64,000 nucleotides of DNA from Acanthaster planci (lineage: Eukaryota > Echinodermata > Asteroidea > Valvatida > Acanthasteridae), in assembly GCF_001949145.1 (NCBI RefSeq), contig NW_019091458.1, positions 22,857 through 86,856 of the forward strand, in the 5' to 3' direction. Positions 24,401-31,892 of this stretch are shown in pieces. The notes under the pieces are model-generated. The model worked only from the letters and a program-made list of their open reading frames with translations. It was not told the DNA's origin and did not search any database. The position numbers and the translations under genes were made by a program. Positions within the stretch are counted from its first letter, which is position 1; each line of letters begins with the position of its first letter.

Positions 24401-26185
24401 GCCTATGCAAGCCCTAGGTTGCAGAATTTAACACTGACGAGCAAGTTGTGACCAAGAGACAAAGAGCTAAAGCAGTGTTAAAACTACACTGCTACAAGCT
24501 CCGATCAATAAACCAATTGAAAATTAGAAGATGGATTGAAAGTAGTTGGGAAGACAACATTTTGACAAGTAACAGAAATGTCATCTTAATTTAAACATAA
24601 AACTTTCATCAAACAAAAGTGAATGGGCAACTTCACTGAGAAAGGATGGCTATCACAGGCGGCAAAATGATTTTCAAAGTGGGGGAGGGGGAGTTGTCAG
24701 ACCATTAGGCATCAGCCATTAATAGGTTGATCCATTGAACCCCATCCAATTATTGGACCTGCAAAATGGGAGGGCGGCAGGCCCCCAGTTAAAAGGGGGG
24801 GCCATTGGTCGCTGCTTCAGCCACCAGTGACGGCCATTTTAAATGCACAAGGATTGAAAACTGAATGTGAAAAAAAGGGTGCAGAAAATTGCACAACAAA
24901 GTGCAAAGTATATTCCCAAGAGAGTCAGGGTTGGAGGTAAGGGATTCAAATCCCCTGAAGGTTTATCTCATTTTGCTGCAATAAATTTTTGTTCCAGTAG
25001 CGTCTTACAATTATTTTGACATTCAATTTCATGAAAATTGAACATACTGTTCTTTCAAAATGCTCATTTTCCCAAAGCATGTATGTAAACTGTTCCTACT
25101 GGCATAAAATGGGTTGCTAAGCATGAGACCATGAGCTAAAAAAATATCAAGATTGAAATGAAACTTCACGCAGATAAACTTTGCAAATTTTAGATAATGT
25201 CTTTTCATGCAAACCAAGTTTTAAGAATATTGGAAATGTGATAGTCCCTTCCCCTGGCTGTGATCTGAAAAAGTTTATTCTTTAAGGGTTAAAGCAATAC
25301 AGAAACAAAACTCACCATGTGTGCAGGAAAGAATGGTGGCAAGAGCAGTGATGTTGAATGCATGGTGAATGAGAGCTTAATTGTATCAGCAGGTCCTCCA
25401 AGAACAGCAACTCATGAGAAAATTAACGATCCTACCATTGCCACAGTCTTCGGGGTTGGCCTCCACCAGCTTCCAAGCTTACAGGTCTTGAGGTATAAAG
25501 TTGTCACGTCATTCAAATGACAAGTTGGAGGAGGAGGGGAGGTGGTTTTGTGGGGGGGGTATGATATGTACAAGATAATGAAGGTTATTTCTCCAATCAA
25601 TCTGTTGGGCACGCCAGCTTATACAAATACATGTATTCCCAATTCCTGCTTGATCTTGTGAAGACAAGCAAGCCCAAAATCACCCAGACAATCCTTACTT
25701 GTAGGACCCTGCTAGTATGTTACGTGCATGTTTCCAAGTCTTTCTTTTTTAAAGGGTAGCAGCAATCATTTTTTTAATACAAACCTTCAAAAAACACCTT
25801 TGTGTCTCAGTTAAACCTTTTTCAACCTTTGTTTCACTACTTCAAAAGGTATTTTACTGCCGTTATGGTTTTATGCTAATGATTATTTCCATATTCATGA
25901 GCAAAACTGTGATGTCATCTCAGGAAGATGCCTCAATGTTACATTGATTTGTACACAAAAAAGTCCTGCATTTTACTAGATTTTCCTGGACTTGGTTTTC
26001 TTTGCTTTGCTGATTCGTTGTTGTTTGTGTCCAATAAGAATTAGAAAGCATCGATCTCTCTCTTAGAAATGTTTTCAGAAAGTAAATTTTTGGTTCACAA
26101 TTTGAACAGAAACACTTACGCACTGAACCACGTTTTCCCTAGACGATTTCATAGCAATAGCACCCTTGGTTGTCTGGGAAAGCAT
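210..26185 (-). CDS. TRANK1: TRANK1-like protein, N-terminal half (left gene, partial)
   Basis: Multi-exon gene on the minus strand. It encodes the N-terminal TPR, the ankyrin repeats and the acidic linker of a TPR and ankyrin repeat-containing protein 1 homologue. Exons, 5' to 3': 26185-26120 (tentative start), 22397-22161, 21347-21182, 19682-19643, 14426-14287, 13632-13322, 11253-10953, 10871-10846 (microexon), 9650-9272, 8247-7994, 6120-5937, 3566-3249, 2398-2081, 973-849, 456-210. Phases agree at every junction. The order of segments is colinear with vertebrate TRANK1 as I know it. The last exon ends in phase 1 just before the region that leads to the helicase, so the gene continues left of the window. 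The TPR and ankyrin parts are protein-interaction modules; the cellular role of this family is poorly known. The first exon and the 40-nt fourth exon are the least certain. Introns are large and transposon-laden. Confidence 0.85.
849..973 (-). CDS. TRANK1: Left TRANK1-like gene, acidic exon
   Basis: From cattgtaagcag|GAGG to TGCAAAG|gttagg, phase 1 to 0, about 41 codons. An acidic run (GSEEEEEDEEMEAID) is followed by FDNLAWEVECTAK, which mirrors the FDNMTWEIECTSEM motif I recall from vertebrate TRANK1. That motif fixes the frame and identity despite the short length. Confidence 0.88.
974..2080 (-). other. Intron with a TTAA-flanked DNA element
   Basis: An intron of the left TRANK1-like gene. 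Apart from the inverted-repeat element at 1348-1748 I see only AT-rich unique-looking sequence. Confidence 0.6.
1348..1748. mobile_element. 401-bp TTAA-bounded non-autonomous DNA transposon (MITE)
   Basis: Starts TTAACCCCTTCACGCCGGGA and ends, read in reverse complement, TTAACCCTTTCTCGGGCGGGA-like, so both ends are imperfect terminal inverted repeats starting at TTAA. Duplicated TTAA ends are typical of piggyBac-like insertions. The interior has no coding capacity. Its ends resemble those of the 562-bp family but the interior differs. Confidence 0.6.
2081..2398 (-). CDS. TRANK1: Left TRANK1-like gene, charged linker exon
   Basis: One hundred and six codons, from ttgccaag|GGGTTG (a weaker AAG acceptor) to AACAGTAAAG|gtgaga, phase 1 to 1. 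It is a low-complexity polar linker rich in Ser, Gln, Lys and Glu. A short helical core reads EKLQEEVEQLISAMPKF. Vertebrate TRANK1 has an equally variable linker here, so sequence identity is not expected; phase and open reading support the exon. Confidence 0.72.
3065..3165 (-). repeat. tRNA-derived SINE copy (minus strand)
   Basis: On the minus strand it reads a tRNA-like block: CTCACTGGTTGCAAGATGTC resembles box A, AAGCAGGAGGTCTTAGGTT leads to box B (GGTTTAAGTCC), and a tail follows with an inverted AGCTTGT/ACAAGC pair. The same block recurs at 35.9 kb and 53.3 kb. It is too diverged to fold as a true tRNA gene. Confidence 0.6.
3249..3566 (-). CDS. TRANK1: Left TRANK1-like gene, ankyrin exon 4
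   Basis: One hundred and six codons, from gctctttgtag|ATCGC to TCCAGAG|gttaga, phase 1 to 1. It contains DGAGNTLFHLALTCKP, VQILTQHKVNPCIQNNEG and MVPLKMV, matching the DSNGNTLMHILFQKG and NFNLKNKEGK region of TRANK1. This is the last recognisable ankyrin unit before the linker. Confidence 0.9.
3567..5936 (-). other. Intron with minisatellite
   Basis: An intron of 2.4 kb. It holds an AT-rich stretch at 3840-4220, the polypyrimidine minisatellite at 4355-4680 and a cluster of TACATGTA words at about 4727-4960. No coding sequence was recognised. Confidence 0.6.
4355..4680 (+). repeat. Polypyrimidine minisatellite, about 36-bp unit
   Basis: Imperfect tandem copies of a unit built around TCCATCTCCTACTC and CCCCTCCCCATCAT, alternating with CGTTATCCTA variants. 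The plus strand is almost all pyrimidine and the minus strand almost all purine. The two overlapping open frames of over 100 codons here arise only from the repeat. Confidence 0.8.
5937..6120 (-). CDS. TRANK1: Left TRANK1-like gene, ankyrin exon 3
   Basis: From gtctcag|AATAAGG to CAGAAAG|gttaag, 61 codons plus one base. It reads ITPLAHCLKTENYELVNLLLTHGASPK and then DHGDTPLHSALKIGF, a complete ankyrin repeat followed by the start of another. It is the best-conserved ankyrin stretch relative to vertebrate TRANK1 (GADPR, EGDTPLHAALHI). Confidence 0.9.
6121..7993 (-). other. Intron
   Basis: AT-rich intron with long G runs at about 6586-6648 (plus strand) and C/G runs at 7131-7142 and 7485-7500. 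A TTAACCCTAAAAGAGC start at 7108 hints at another decayed element, but I could not find its other end. Nothing coding was recognised. Confidence 0.45.
7994..8247 (-). CDS. TRANK1: Left TRANK1-like gene, helical exon before ankyrins
   Basis: From a tctactgtag|AGATTCC acceptor to a CTCAAG|gtaaat donor, phase 1 to 0, about 84 codons. WNMMVQELANKSKWWSMFLLLVGQSYRTNQ recalls the FLLEKQRWPEVLLLL segment of vertebrate TRANK1, and the rest (SIVAFLSQWKGLDMD, VKALLK) forms helices leading into the next ankyrin unit. No catalytic residues are seen. Confidence 0.8.
8248..9271 (-). other. Intron
   Basis: No gene seen. A G-rich patch at 8985-9010 and pyrimidine patches are the only notable features. Confidence 0.45.
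9272..9650 (-). CDS. TRANK1: Left TRANK1-like gene, helical exon
   Basis: One hundred and twenty-six codons plus one base, from tttattttag|GATAAAATG to TGCCAAA|gtaatt. It contains FVLESLGWLRDHLDTVL and then LRIYHKGLTFQKQGKHYQAV, whose second part resembles a degenerate TPR (G..F...G.Y..A). It corresponds in position to the poorly conserved helical block between ankyrin clusters of TRANK1. Phase 0 in, phase 1 out. Confidence 0.78.
10145..10712 (+). mobile_element. TTAA-type MITE, copy 1
   Basis: Starts TTAACCACTGCCGGGG and ends with a degenerate inverted copy (GAGGTGGTTCATAA). The interior matches the copy at 55414-55975 (reverse orientation) and the partial copy at 61098-61405, for example GGCTGCAGGCCTGGCTGAAA and CTAATCTGGCCCCTA. 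Non-coding, about 568 bp, lying in an intron. Confidence 0.75.
10846..10871 (-). CDS. TRANK1: Left TRANK1-like gene, candidate 26-nt microexon
   Basis: Twenty-six bases between a pyrimidine-rich acceptor (gtttcttttaaag|TGAAT) and a consensus donor (GAGAAG|gtatga). It enters in phase 1 and leaves in phase 0, exactly bridging the coiled-coil exon and the exon at 9650. It encodes the lysine-rich peptide VNKSEGKEK, in keeping with its neighbours. Without it the junction would read a stop (G|GA TAA). Together with the preceding 301-nt exon it adds 327 nt (109 codons), so the pair could also be skipped without a frameshift. Confidence 0.6.
10953..11253 (-). CDS. TRANK1: Left TRANK1-like gene, Glu/Gln/Lys-rich coiled-coil exon
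   Basis: One hundred codons plus one base, from ctgagcag|AAG to AAGAGGG|gtgaga. Nearly every residue is E, Q, K, R, L or M (runs such as EEQQRQEKEEQEQQKR), the pattern of a long single alpha helix or coiled coil. I know of no such segment at this point in vertebrate TRANK1, so it looks like a lineage-specific insert between the second ankyrin pair and the next helical block. It leaves in phase 1, whereas the exon at 9650 starts in phase 0; the 26-nt microexon at 10846 repairs this. The +2 frame of this exon is also open but has no matching neighbour phase. Confidence 0.7.
11254..13321 (-). other. Intron
   Basis: A 2.1-kb GC-AG intron (its donor is the GC at 13321-13320). It contains a fragment of a TTGACTCGAGTC-type repeat at about 13063-13165 and otherwise AT-rich sequence with nothing recognised. 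Confidence 0.5.
13063..13165. repeat. CAAGTCGAGTCA-type foldback repeat fragment
   Basis: Contains CAGAGTTGTGACAAGTCACT and AACTCAAGTCGAGTCACT, the same vocabulary as the larger copy at 30179-30660. Self-complementary AAGTC/GACTT words suggest a decayed foldback or hAT-type MITE. Confidence 0.45.
13322..13632 (-). CDS. TRANK1: Left TRANK1-like gene, ankyrin exon 2 with GC donor
   Basis: About 103 codons, from a ttccccag|GATGGG acceptor (phase 1). It includes HFGDSLFHLVAKTTG, VVDVLWKYRVDPSRKDQQG and MPLDVV, an ankyrin pair like the DGCTVLHVVA region of vertebrate TRANK1. It ends in a glutamine-rich tail. No GT donor occurs before the in-frame TGA at about 13310. The only consensus-like donor is CAACAG|gcaagg, a GC donor, which gives the phase 0 exit needed by the next exon. 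Confidence 0.83.
14287..14426 (-). CDS. TRANK1: Left TRANK1-like gene, ankyrin exon 1
   Basis: An exon between ctcttgcag|TGATC and AAAACTG|gtaagt, phase 2 to 1. It contains LVLELLKHGSKVEGL and then EGDTPLHCAVENAL, the ankyrin signature G.TPLH.A. The intron on its 5' side (14427-19642) holds the DIRS retroelement, so this exon is 5.2 kb from its upstream neighbour. Confidence 0.85.
14735..14805 (+). repeat. tRNA-like SINE head
   Basis: GTGGCCTAGTGGTCAAGG resembles box A and GGGGTTCAAATCTGG resembles box B, about 30 bases apart, directly abutting the left DIRS terminal repeat. The anticodon arm is too short for a functional tRNA. Confidence 0.45.
14805..15000 (+). repeat. DIRS-like element, left (3') inverted terminal repeat
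   Basis: Holds CCACCTAATGTGGG, CCTACCCAGGTTACC, TACCAATACTAATTGCATAT, GATCAACC and TTCTTCCTCTTTTTCGAGCA. The reverse complement of 18690-18910 carries the same blocks in order with moderate divergence. Confidence 0.7.
15030..15130. repeat. DIRS-like internal complementary region
   Basis: GGTAATCTGGGTAGGTGTTC and GCCCACATTAGGTGG are the reverse complement of the start of the left terminal repeat. They are followed by CCCAGATTACCAATACTGA in direct orientation. This reproduces the inverted and direct arrangement expected at the 3' side of DIRS elements. Confidence 0.55.
15742..16157 (-). pseudogene. DIRS-like RNase H fragment
   Basis: Open fragments on the minus strand carry ITTDASNCSWGV, followed by RGSHINLLVLLAI and RVLIRSDNSTAM. 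These are the first aspartate, the E/N position and the SDN motif of DIRS/retroelement RNase H. Two overlapping frames are used, so at least one frameshift is present. Confidence 0.7.
16613..16939 (-). pseudogene. DIRS-like reverse transcriptase fragment
   Basis: SSIDLKDAYPHTPIH and FCTLPFGIFTSPRVFTRVV are the reverse transcriptase motifs A and B region (D..DAY, LPFG...SPRVF), typical of DIRS elements. The catalytic YxDD part downstream is not intact. Confidence 0.75.
17229..18251 (-). pseudogene. DIRS-like ORF1 (gag-like) remnants
   Basis: Two separate minus-strand open stretches, at 17910-18251 and 17229-17453, precede the reverse transcriptase. The second reads LPKFSKDLFGGQFVNLLE, a helical stretch of the kind found in DIRS ORF1. 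Assignment rests on position and weak resemblance only. Confidence 0.4.
18690..18910 (-). repeat. DIRS-like element, right (5') inverted terminal repeat
   Basis: In reverse complement it reads TACCAATACTAATTGCATAT, ACCATTATGCC, AATCAACCAGG, GCGCCCTC and TTGTTCCTCTTTTTCATAGC, matching the left repeat block by block. Confidence 0.7.
19643..19682 (-). CDS. TRANK1: Left TRANK1-like gene, 40-nt exon
   Basis: A 40-base exon follows an excellent polypyrimidine acceptor (ttcttttttccccag|GGTTTG) and ends at ACCGG|gtaagcc. It enters in phase 1 and leaves in phase 2, which is exactly what the flanking exons at 21182 and 14426 need. The peptide GFALGIPSRLYST has no known motif. The phase fit on both sides is the main support; reading on past the donor hits a stop at once. 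Confidence 0.6.
19683..22160 (-). other. Introns around exon 21182-21347
   Basis: Two introns (19683-21181 and 21348-22160) without recognised genes or clear repeats. They hold pyrimidine-rich patches and isolated TACATGTA words (about 21622, 21836). Confidence 0.4.
21182..21347 (-). CDS. TRANK1: Left TRANK1-like gene, second TPR helix exon
   Basis: Fifty-five codons plus one base, from a tttttcag|GGT acceptor to a TTTGGG|gtgagt donor. GYWRAASVLKQMGREEKALETL continues the TPR of the previous exon: GY.RA..L...G...EA is the usual next repeat. It is followed by a helical stretch with VDFVYEITILTDQLWG. Phase 0 in, phase 1 out. It aligns in position with the GYYRAGYSL segment of vertebrate TRANK1. 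Confidence 0.82.
22161..22397 (-). CDS. TRANK1: Left TRANK1-like gene, TPR exon
   Basis: Seventy-nine codons, phase 0 to 0. The text starting EFKRQGNAIIHQD followed by RRAIHIYSMAL and then RAILYSNRCVAFVKISDLGQA is a classic pair of TPR helices (QGN, A..Y..AL, Y.NR). This matches the start of TRANK1 proteins. The donor is CCAAAG|gtgaga at 22161. The acceptor is probably tagag|GAATTC; a caag|TAGAGG alternative three to five bases upstream is possible but would need a different preceding phase. TPR pairs usually bind peptide partners. Confidence 0.8.
22398..26119 (-). other. Large intron with Gypsy-like relic
   Basis: If the exon at 26120-26185 is real, this is the first intron. It holds the relic at 23985-24510. 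A T-rich tract at about 23490-23690 could be part of a long terminal repeat. Nothing else was recognised. Confidence 0.4.
23985..24510 (+). pseudogene. Ty3/Gypsy-like retroelement relic, copy 1
   Basis: A stretch of about 500 bp repeated in direct orientation at 27690-28215, with shared blocks such as AGAGAAGCAGAGTC, AAGCTCCACAAGACAACAGT and GACATGCTCATTCCTGCCTT. Broken translations resemble the spacer between integrase and the pol end (LEWVEHLYT-like). Frames are interrupted throughout. Confidence 0.5.
26120..26185 (-). CDS. TRANK1: Left TRANK1-like gene, candidate first coding exon
   Basis: A short open stretch ends in a strong donor (TGC|gtaagtg, last exon base 26120). It contains two in-frame ATGs, at 26185 and 26152, giving 22 or 11 codons. 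It ends in phase 0, which fits the GAA TTC start of the TPR exon at 22397. A possible acceptor (ttcccag) lies between the two ATGs, so the segment could instead be an internal exon that starts after it. The peptide is too short to recognise, and the call rests only on splice consensus and phase. Confidence 0.35.
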
Positions 26186-27479
26186 GGGTAATTTTAATTT
26201 TTTTAAATACATGCACTTTTCAATACAACTAACCAAATATGGGTCATTCCAGAAATGTGAGGTCCAAAATGAGACTTTTTGGGTTCCCTGTTACACCTAA
26301 ACTGTTTAATTTGACATGAATATATCACCGAAATGGATTTCAAACTATTTCTAGTTGTTTGGCAGGTAATTTGTTTTAATTCCTCATCTTGATGTTAATA
26401 TTACGGGTTTTGACCTTACCCAACGTAACGTCTTGATGTGTTCTGAACTTTAAAAATCACATGTCAGATGTGAAAAGGACATGAAAAAAATTGGACCCCT
26501 AATTAATAGAATTATCCACATGAAAATGAAAGATTTTTCATACATTGGAGAAGAATACAAAGCTGAAGGAAAATTGTGTCCAAGAAAAATTCAATGCAGC
26601 TACCCTTTAATAGGGTCCAAAGTGGAGCACACAGGCAGGAATTGGAATACTAATTTCCTGCCCTGTAGTTGGCTTATTTGTATTCTGTAAAGCAAATAAA
26701 AATAGAAGTGTATGTCACTGCTTTATTTTGCATGTAACCAAGGTGAAACACTTGAAGCACGTTGTTTGGCCAGAACTTCAATGCTCAGGCTATAGCCATG
26801 CCATAAGTTTTCATTTACCAGAAAATCCAAGTTCAGCCGCCTGATATCATGTTTATACATGTAGAGCTGGGTGATACCAGGACTTTGAGCATCTCTCTTT
26901 ATCAGACTGTGGGTTTTCATTGTTATTAAAGTGCCAAACCACAGTGAGCAGTGAACAATTACTATCCCTTGACTGATCACTGTGTTGGTTATGCCTACAT
27001 TTTTTCCCCACACACTCCAACCTTTATAAAGTTAAACACTCATGTTGAATTTAATTCTGTGAAGTTTTAAAACCACATTTTCCAGTCATAACTGCTCAAA
27101 CTGGTGCACAATCAAATATTTGATCAATTATCAAATATTGTTTTTCAAATTTGAATGTTCTGAAGCAAAATGTATCAAAAAAGAAGGGACAAAGTTATTT
27201 TTTAAATATAAAATTGCATTCTAAAGGCTTGATTAAGGATGATTCCTGACCTTTATAAGGAATATACCTAACAGAAAATAAACAATCCATCCTAGAAAAT
27301 GGAAATAGATTTTTTAAAAGTCATCTGTAATGATTCTATATTGATGTAAACTTTATTGAAATGAATTAAGATAAAATCTTCCTAACGATATTTCTACTAG
27401 AAATCTAATGACCGGAGGGCAGGCATGTACATGTATGAGCTATGGAGACCCTAACAAGAGATCAGACAAAGACCATTGG

Positions 27480-28430
27480 ATTTTTCAGTTAGACTCTGCT
27501 GCAACGTGCACCATGGAGCTAGCAGACTACAAGTAGCTCAGTGACATGCTGCTGGTGCCATCAACGCTGAAACTGTTTATCATACACTCCATTGGAGCTG
27601 CCAGCTTGAGATGCCAAATCAATGGGTCACCACTTCAAAAATCCACTTTGAGATTGTGTACGATGCCCATACATGTATATCACTTCACATTCCTGCCTCA
27701 CATTCCTGGGCTACTGCATGAGGTGAAACTAACATATTGCAGAATTGAAAGCAATCAAGAAAATTAAAGTAATGATTAAAAGGAACCCCTAAATCACTGA
27801 GATTTTACACCAGTCACAGACAGATAACAGACCTGTGTTATCTATGTGTCACACCAATTCACCCAAGTTGCAAATGAGTGGCACTTAATTAACCACCATA
27901 AGCACCAACCACTCCAATTCCAAAGAGAAGCAGAGTCTGTGGTCAAATTGCCAAAGGACCTTGACAAAGCTCCACAAGACAACAGTGACATTGTGGAAGG
28001 CTACTCTTGAGTGGGAGGAACACCTCTACACCAGGCATGTCCAGTTCTTCTGGACAGCACCTAAATGTCTTGACTGACATGCTCATTCCTGCCTTGCAAG
28101 AACAGCCTATACAAACCCTAGCGCAGAAGCAGTCACTGAGCAAGTTGTGATCAAGAGACAAAGAGCAACGTGTATAGCTGTATTAAATATGCACTGCCAC
28201 AAGCTCCCCGAGTTACAGTAGCTGTTGGTCATGTAGCCAGTGCATGCTAAAACTCGACCCAAGACAGGCAGCTCTTCGTCCACATCTGGAGTAAGGACGC
28301 GGTCGCCACCCCCCAGCTACATGTATATACATGTAGTTGAAGTTGGCCACAAATGCTACAGTACAATCGTGTACACCTCAGAGACAGTTGGGAGAATGCA
28401 AAAGAACCTACAACACCAGCCACATGTGTG
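27480..28430 (+). pseudogene. Ty3/Gypsy-like retroelement relic, copy 2
   Basis: The 5' part reads LDSAATCTMELADYK, then a stop, then GAASLRCQINGSPLQ, resembling a retropepsin (D-S-A catalytic motif) of a Gypsy-type pol. 27690-28215 repeats copy 1. 28240-28430 reads SYM..VVEVGHKCY, like the end of an integrase C-terminal domain. The protease-to-tail spacing shows a large internal deletion of reverse transcriptase. Several stops; not functional. Confidence 0.5.
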
Positions 28431-30178
28431 AGTGCACCTCAGCTCACACCACAACCAGATAAAACTGAGCCAGGCAGCTTCGTCTGCCCCAACAGATAAA
28501 CCTGTTTATCTCAAAGAAAAACTTGTAAGAAAAAAAAATGATGTGTAGCTTTGTTCCATTTGTAGTCATATCAACTGTAATCGACACACTCATAATGAAA
28601 CCTGAACTCTGTCACCTAGCAGTTTACCAAACAACCCCTTCAAAGTGTACTATTGTGTGTGCTTCCCAATGGACCACAAACAGGACCCGTACATGTGTGT
28701 CTTTAACTGCTAAAATACGTAGGAATATCACAGTTTCTAGCAAGTGATTTCCCAAGGTCCAACACCTCACTCCCCAAGACTGCACAGGTAGTTTTGGACT
28801 GATGCATACATGTACCTACATGTAGTGAAACTTCAAACACCAAGTGAAACAAAAAAGTAAGGGGTCTTAAAAGTAAGGATTGCCAATTGTTAGCACATAA
28901 TTGTCAATCAAATCAAACTCCGCACGACCTCAATTTCTGTCTTAGAAGTAGCCCCAATTTTTGGTTAAGATACTGACACTTTGTTTCCTCAGCTCCATTC
29001 TTGGAATGACATGTTTACCTTGATTTGTCTCGTATGATCGCTGATACTTTTACCTGTATCTTGTCAACTTGTCTTGTCAACTTATACATGTGCCTATTTG
29101 TTCGCAAGCCAACTCGCAAACCGCTCTTTGCTTCCCAGCTACGATTCCTGAGGCAGCACCTGCTTAGTGCTACAATTTGCTTGTGTTATATCACTGCCAG
29201 TTAATTACCATACGGCTCTTAAGAGACTTAAATTGCCTTATCCATGAAAAAACATCCACACTCTAGTTTTCAGAGAATAATGCAATTAATATCAAAATAG
29301 ATTTTGGAAATATAACAAATACATGCATCATAAACAGTCAAGAAAACCTGAATACTGGAAAAATACTTTTAAAAAGTACAATACAAACAGTGCACTAACT
29401 CATACAACGTCTTTTCCAAGCTATTCATCCATTTTTTAATTCATTATTCATTAAAAAAGTCTATTAACATGATTAAAATCCAACAGTTCAGTAAAAACTA
29501 CAACTGACTTTCAAATTTCATTTCATAACAACATTGTAGGAGTGTTGGTTGTGTACATGTAGGTTGCCATATGAGCTGGTCATATCAGTTGGTCAGTGTA
29601 CGAGTTGGTTGGTGTGTGAATTAGCCGGTGTATGAGTTAGCTGTTTACGTGGTGACCAATATTCGGTGCCAGTCTATTTGTGATAGCATGGATGTTGAGT
29701 TTGTGTCACAAAAGAGGACATATTTTTCTTCTTTCTTTTGTGGAAAGAAGCAGTTCAAAATAATTTGCACAGGTTGGGTTAGGCAGCTACGTAGTGGGGA
29801 AAGTTACAATATTGTTCGTTGTTTGAGATGTTGCGATGAAAATCATCCTTACTTAACTTGCAATGATTTACATTACCTGTAGCTGAACATGTGTCCAAGA
29901 ATAGAGAGCATCTGATTATCTTGGCCCAGACAGAGGCTACGGTTCATACAAATGAGGGTCAGTGAAGCTAAGTTTAAGGCATCTGATGTACATGTGCACA
30001 TGACAGTAAGCTTGCTATGACTTTCATGATGTTAAGATGAATTGTCTACTATTCTGCAACAAGGACTTTATAAGGATCACTATGTTAAATACAGTCCGAG
30101 TAACTGACTTTACGAATCACCTCTTAAAATATGGATATCGTCAATGAAATCAATTAAAGGTACACATGGTGACCATGT

Positions 30179-30660
30179 CCCAGAGTTGTAAAGACACCAG
30201 TCAATGACTTGACTCGAGTCCAAGAATCACAATTTTTGGTGACTCAAGTCACTGCATGTAAATGACTTGACTCAAGTTTTACATCAGAAGACCCAACTTG
30301 ACTGAAACATAAGACACACATTCCATAAATAAAAGCAAACTTCTTTGCAATAAAATATTTGCAATGACTTCGAGTGCCGTTATATAATGTTCATGTCAGG
30401 TTTTTTTTATTATGAACAGCAAGATGTGTGACCAAATGTAGAAACCCGGCCAGTTCAATTTCAAAATTTAAAAAAATGACTTTCTTTCCTGTTTTTATCA
30501 AAGTCTAATATTGTGTTCAAGTATTGACTTGAGATAAATACCTGACTTGACTCAACTCGACTTTTTTGCCTAATGACATGACTCTACATGAGTCTCCACA
30601 TTACAATTACTTGAGTCATTACATTACAATGTCCGACTCGATCAACTTGAGTCAGAAGTC
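30179..30660. repeat. TTGACTCGAGTC foldback repeat (hAT-MITE-like)
   Basis: Starts CCCAGAGTTGTAAAGACACC and contains repeated ATGACTTGACTCGAGTC, GACTCAAGTC, CTTGACTCAACTCGACTT and ACTTGAGTCAGAAG. These are alternating complementary words over about 480 bp. The CAGAGTTG start recalls hAT-type ends. A second fragment is at 13063-13165. Confidence 0.5.
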
Positions 30661-31639
30661 TACCACGTCCAAATGTTAAAAAAGACAATTCAAGAGTTAC
30701 TAGGACTATATTTGAGCTTACAAATGAAAAATGACTTAGAAAGCATAGCAGCATGTTACTTTTAAGCTTGTAAGCAGAAAGTGTGCAGGACAGTTGCCAA
30801 AACAGGTGGGATGAATGGGTGTAAATTTGCCGCGGTGATGGTACTATAAATAGAAATCCTCCAATCTTGGACCAAAAAGGATGATGGGCTACACTTATTG
30901 ACTAAATCATCCCCACTTTTTTGTGATGAGAAAAAACCATTAAGATGAATTGTGAACAATTTATCTAACTTGCCAACAACTAAAATATATTTAATAGCAC
31001 TCAAATATGGAGAACAATAAAAAAAGCCATAAATTTGCCATTCTGATGTAAGAGTCTGCAGGAATGTACTACATGCGGCTGATGCACATCTGTATCATGA
31101 ACATCGCCCCTACAGAATGTACGGTGTCAGCATCCCTGGCCCGGTTTTAGAATTTCCATGCCGAGAAAGTCACATACCCCCCCCTCCACACACAGCCCCC
31201 ACCCCCACTTTCCGGCACAAATTGACGCCACTGGTGGAATGACACTCATTCATGATCGAAAAAGTGATGTACGTCTCTTGCACGTGCACTACATACCAGG
31301 CAATCTTGCCCATTTCTGAAATTCGTGCTTCATTCGTAGATAATGAACGTCAGCTTCTCTCCGTGATGCAATCATGCTGCAGCTTCAATGTCATTGTCAG
31401 AAGTTAAGACGTGAGCAGCATTTTGTATCCGAGTTGTCAAGTTTCTTTGATAATTTACTTCGGAGAGATGAAATACCGAGACGTCTTTCTCTGATGTTGT
31501 TTGATGGAAAAAATATTTCCCTTTGCAGAGTGATTCAAAGTAAAGAGTGAAACCTGTTGCAGTTCATGCAAGCTGGTTTGGTATTTTGTGTTTGCACAAG
31601 GAATTGCACATAACATACCGGGGATTTCCCTCCCTTTGC

Positions 31640-31717
31640 GTAACCAAAAAGGAAAACCCCGCACTGCAAAACTCACGTGTAAGTACAAGGGCGCCCTCTA
31701 TTGTTTAATAAAATAAA
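31640..31717 (+). promoter_or_regulatory. MRPS35 proximal promoter and leader (inferred)
   Basis: The 80 bases before the ATG contain an E-box CACGTG (31674-31679) and a GGGCGCCC palindrome (31689-31696). The TTTAATAAAATAAA just before the ATG is unlikely to be a TATA box, being too close. TATA-less E-box promoters are common for mitochondrial genes; this is inference from position. Confidence 0.35.
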
Positions 31718-31892
31718 ATGGCTGCCACCACCGTTTTCGGCCGGTGGCTGCGACTGGGCCTGAATTTTTCTCAGCGGATTTGCTCAGTTCTAGAGGCTTC
31801 TTCGCCCGTGAAAATATCAAGTGATAGGCTGTATAGCCAATATAGCTCCCTTGTATCAACGTCACTACCAGATGTCGATTCTGAAATTGAGA
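31718..31892 (+). CDS. MRPS35: MRPS35 exon 1 (start, presequence)
   Basis: [20 protein letters not shown] and onward, 58 codons plus one base, ending ATTGAGA|gtaagt in phase 1. It carries the predicted mitochondrial targeting peptide (basic and hydrophobic, no acidic residue in the first 24). The following intron is about 2 kb and holds a long hairpin at 32159-32274. Confidence 0.9.

Larger units (their letters stand above)
26186..31717. other. Intergenic region between divergent left TRANK1-like gene and MRPS35
   Basis: About 5.5 kb lacking a recognised functional gene. It contains Gypsy-like relic copy 2, the TTGACTCGAGTC foldback repeat at 30179-30660 and several TACATGTA words. A non-coding first exon of the left gene may lie here but is not identifiable by eye. 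Confidence 0.5.

Noticed and set aside
31685-31700. A CTCF-like site at GGGCGCCCTCTA
   Set aside because: Only a partial resemblance to the core, and not tested against a matrix.
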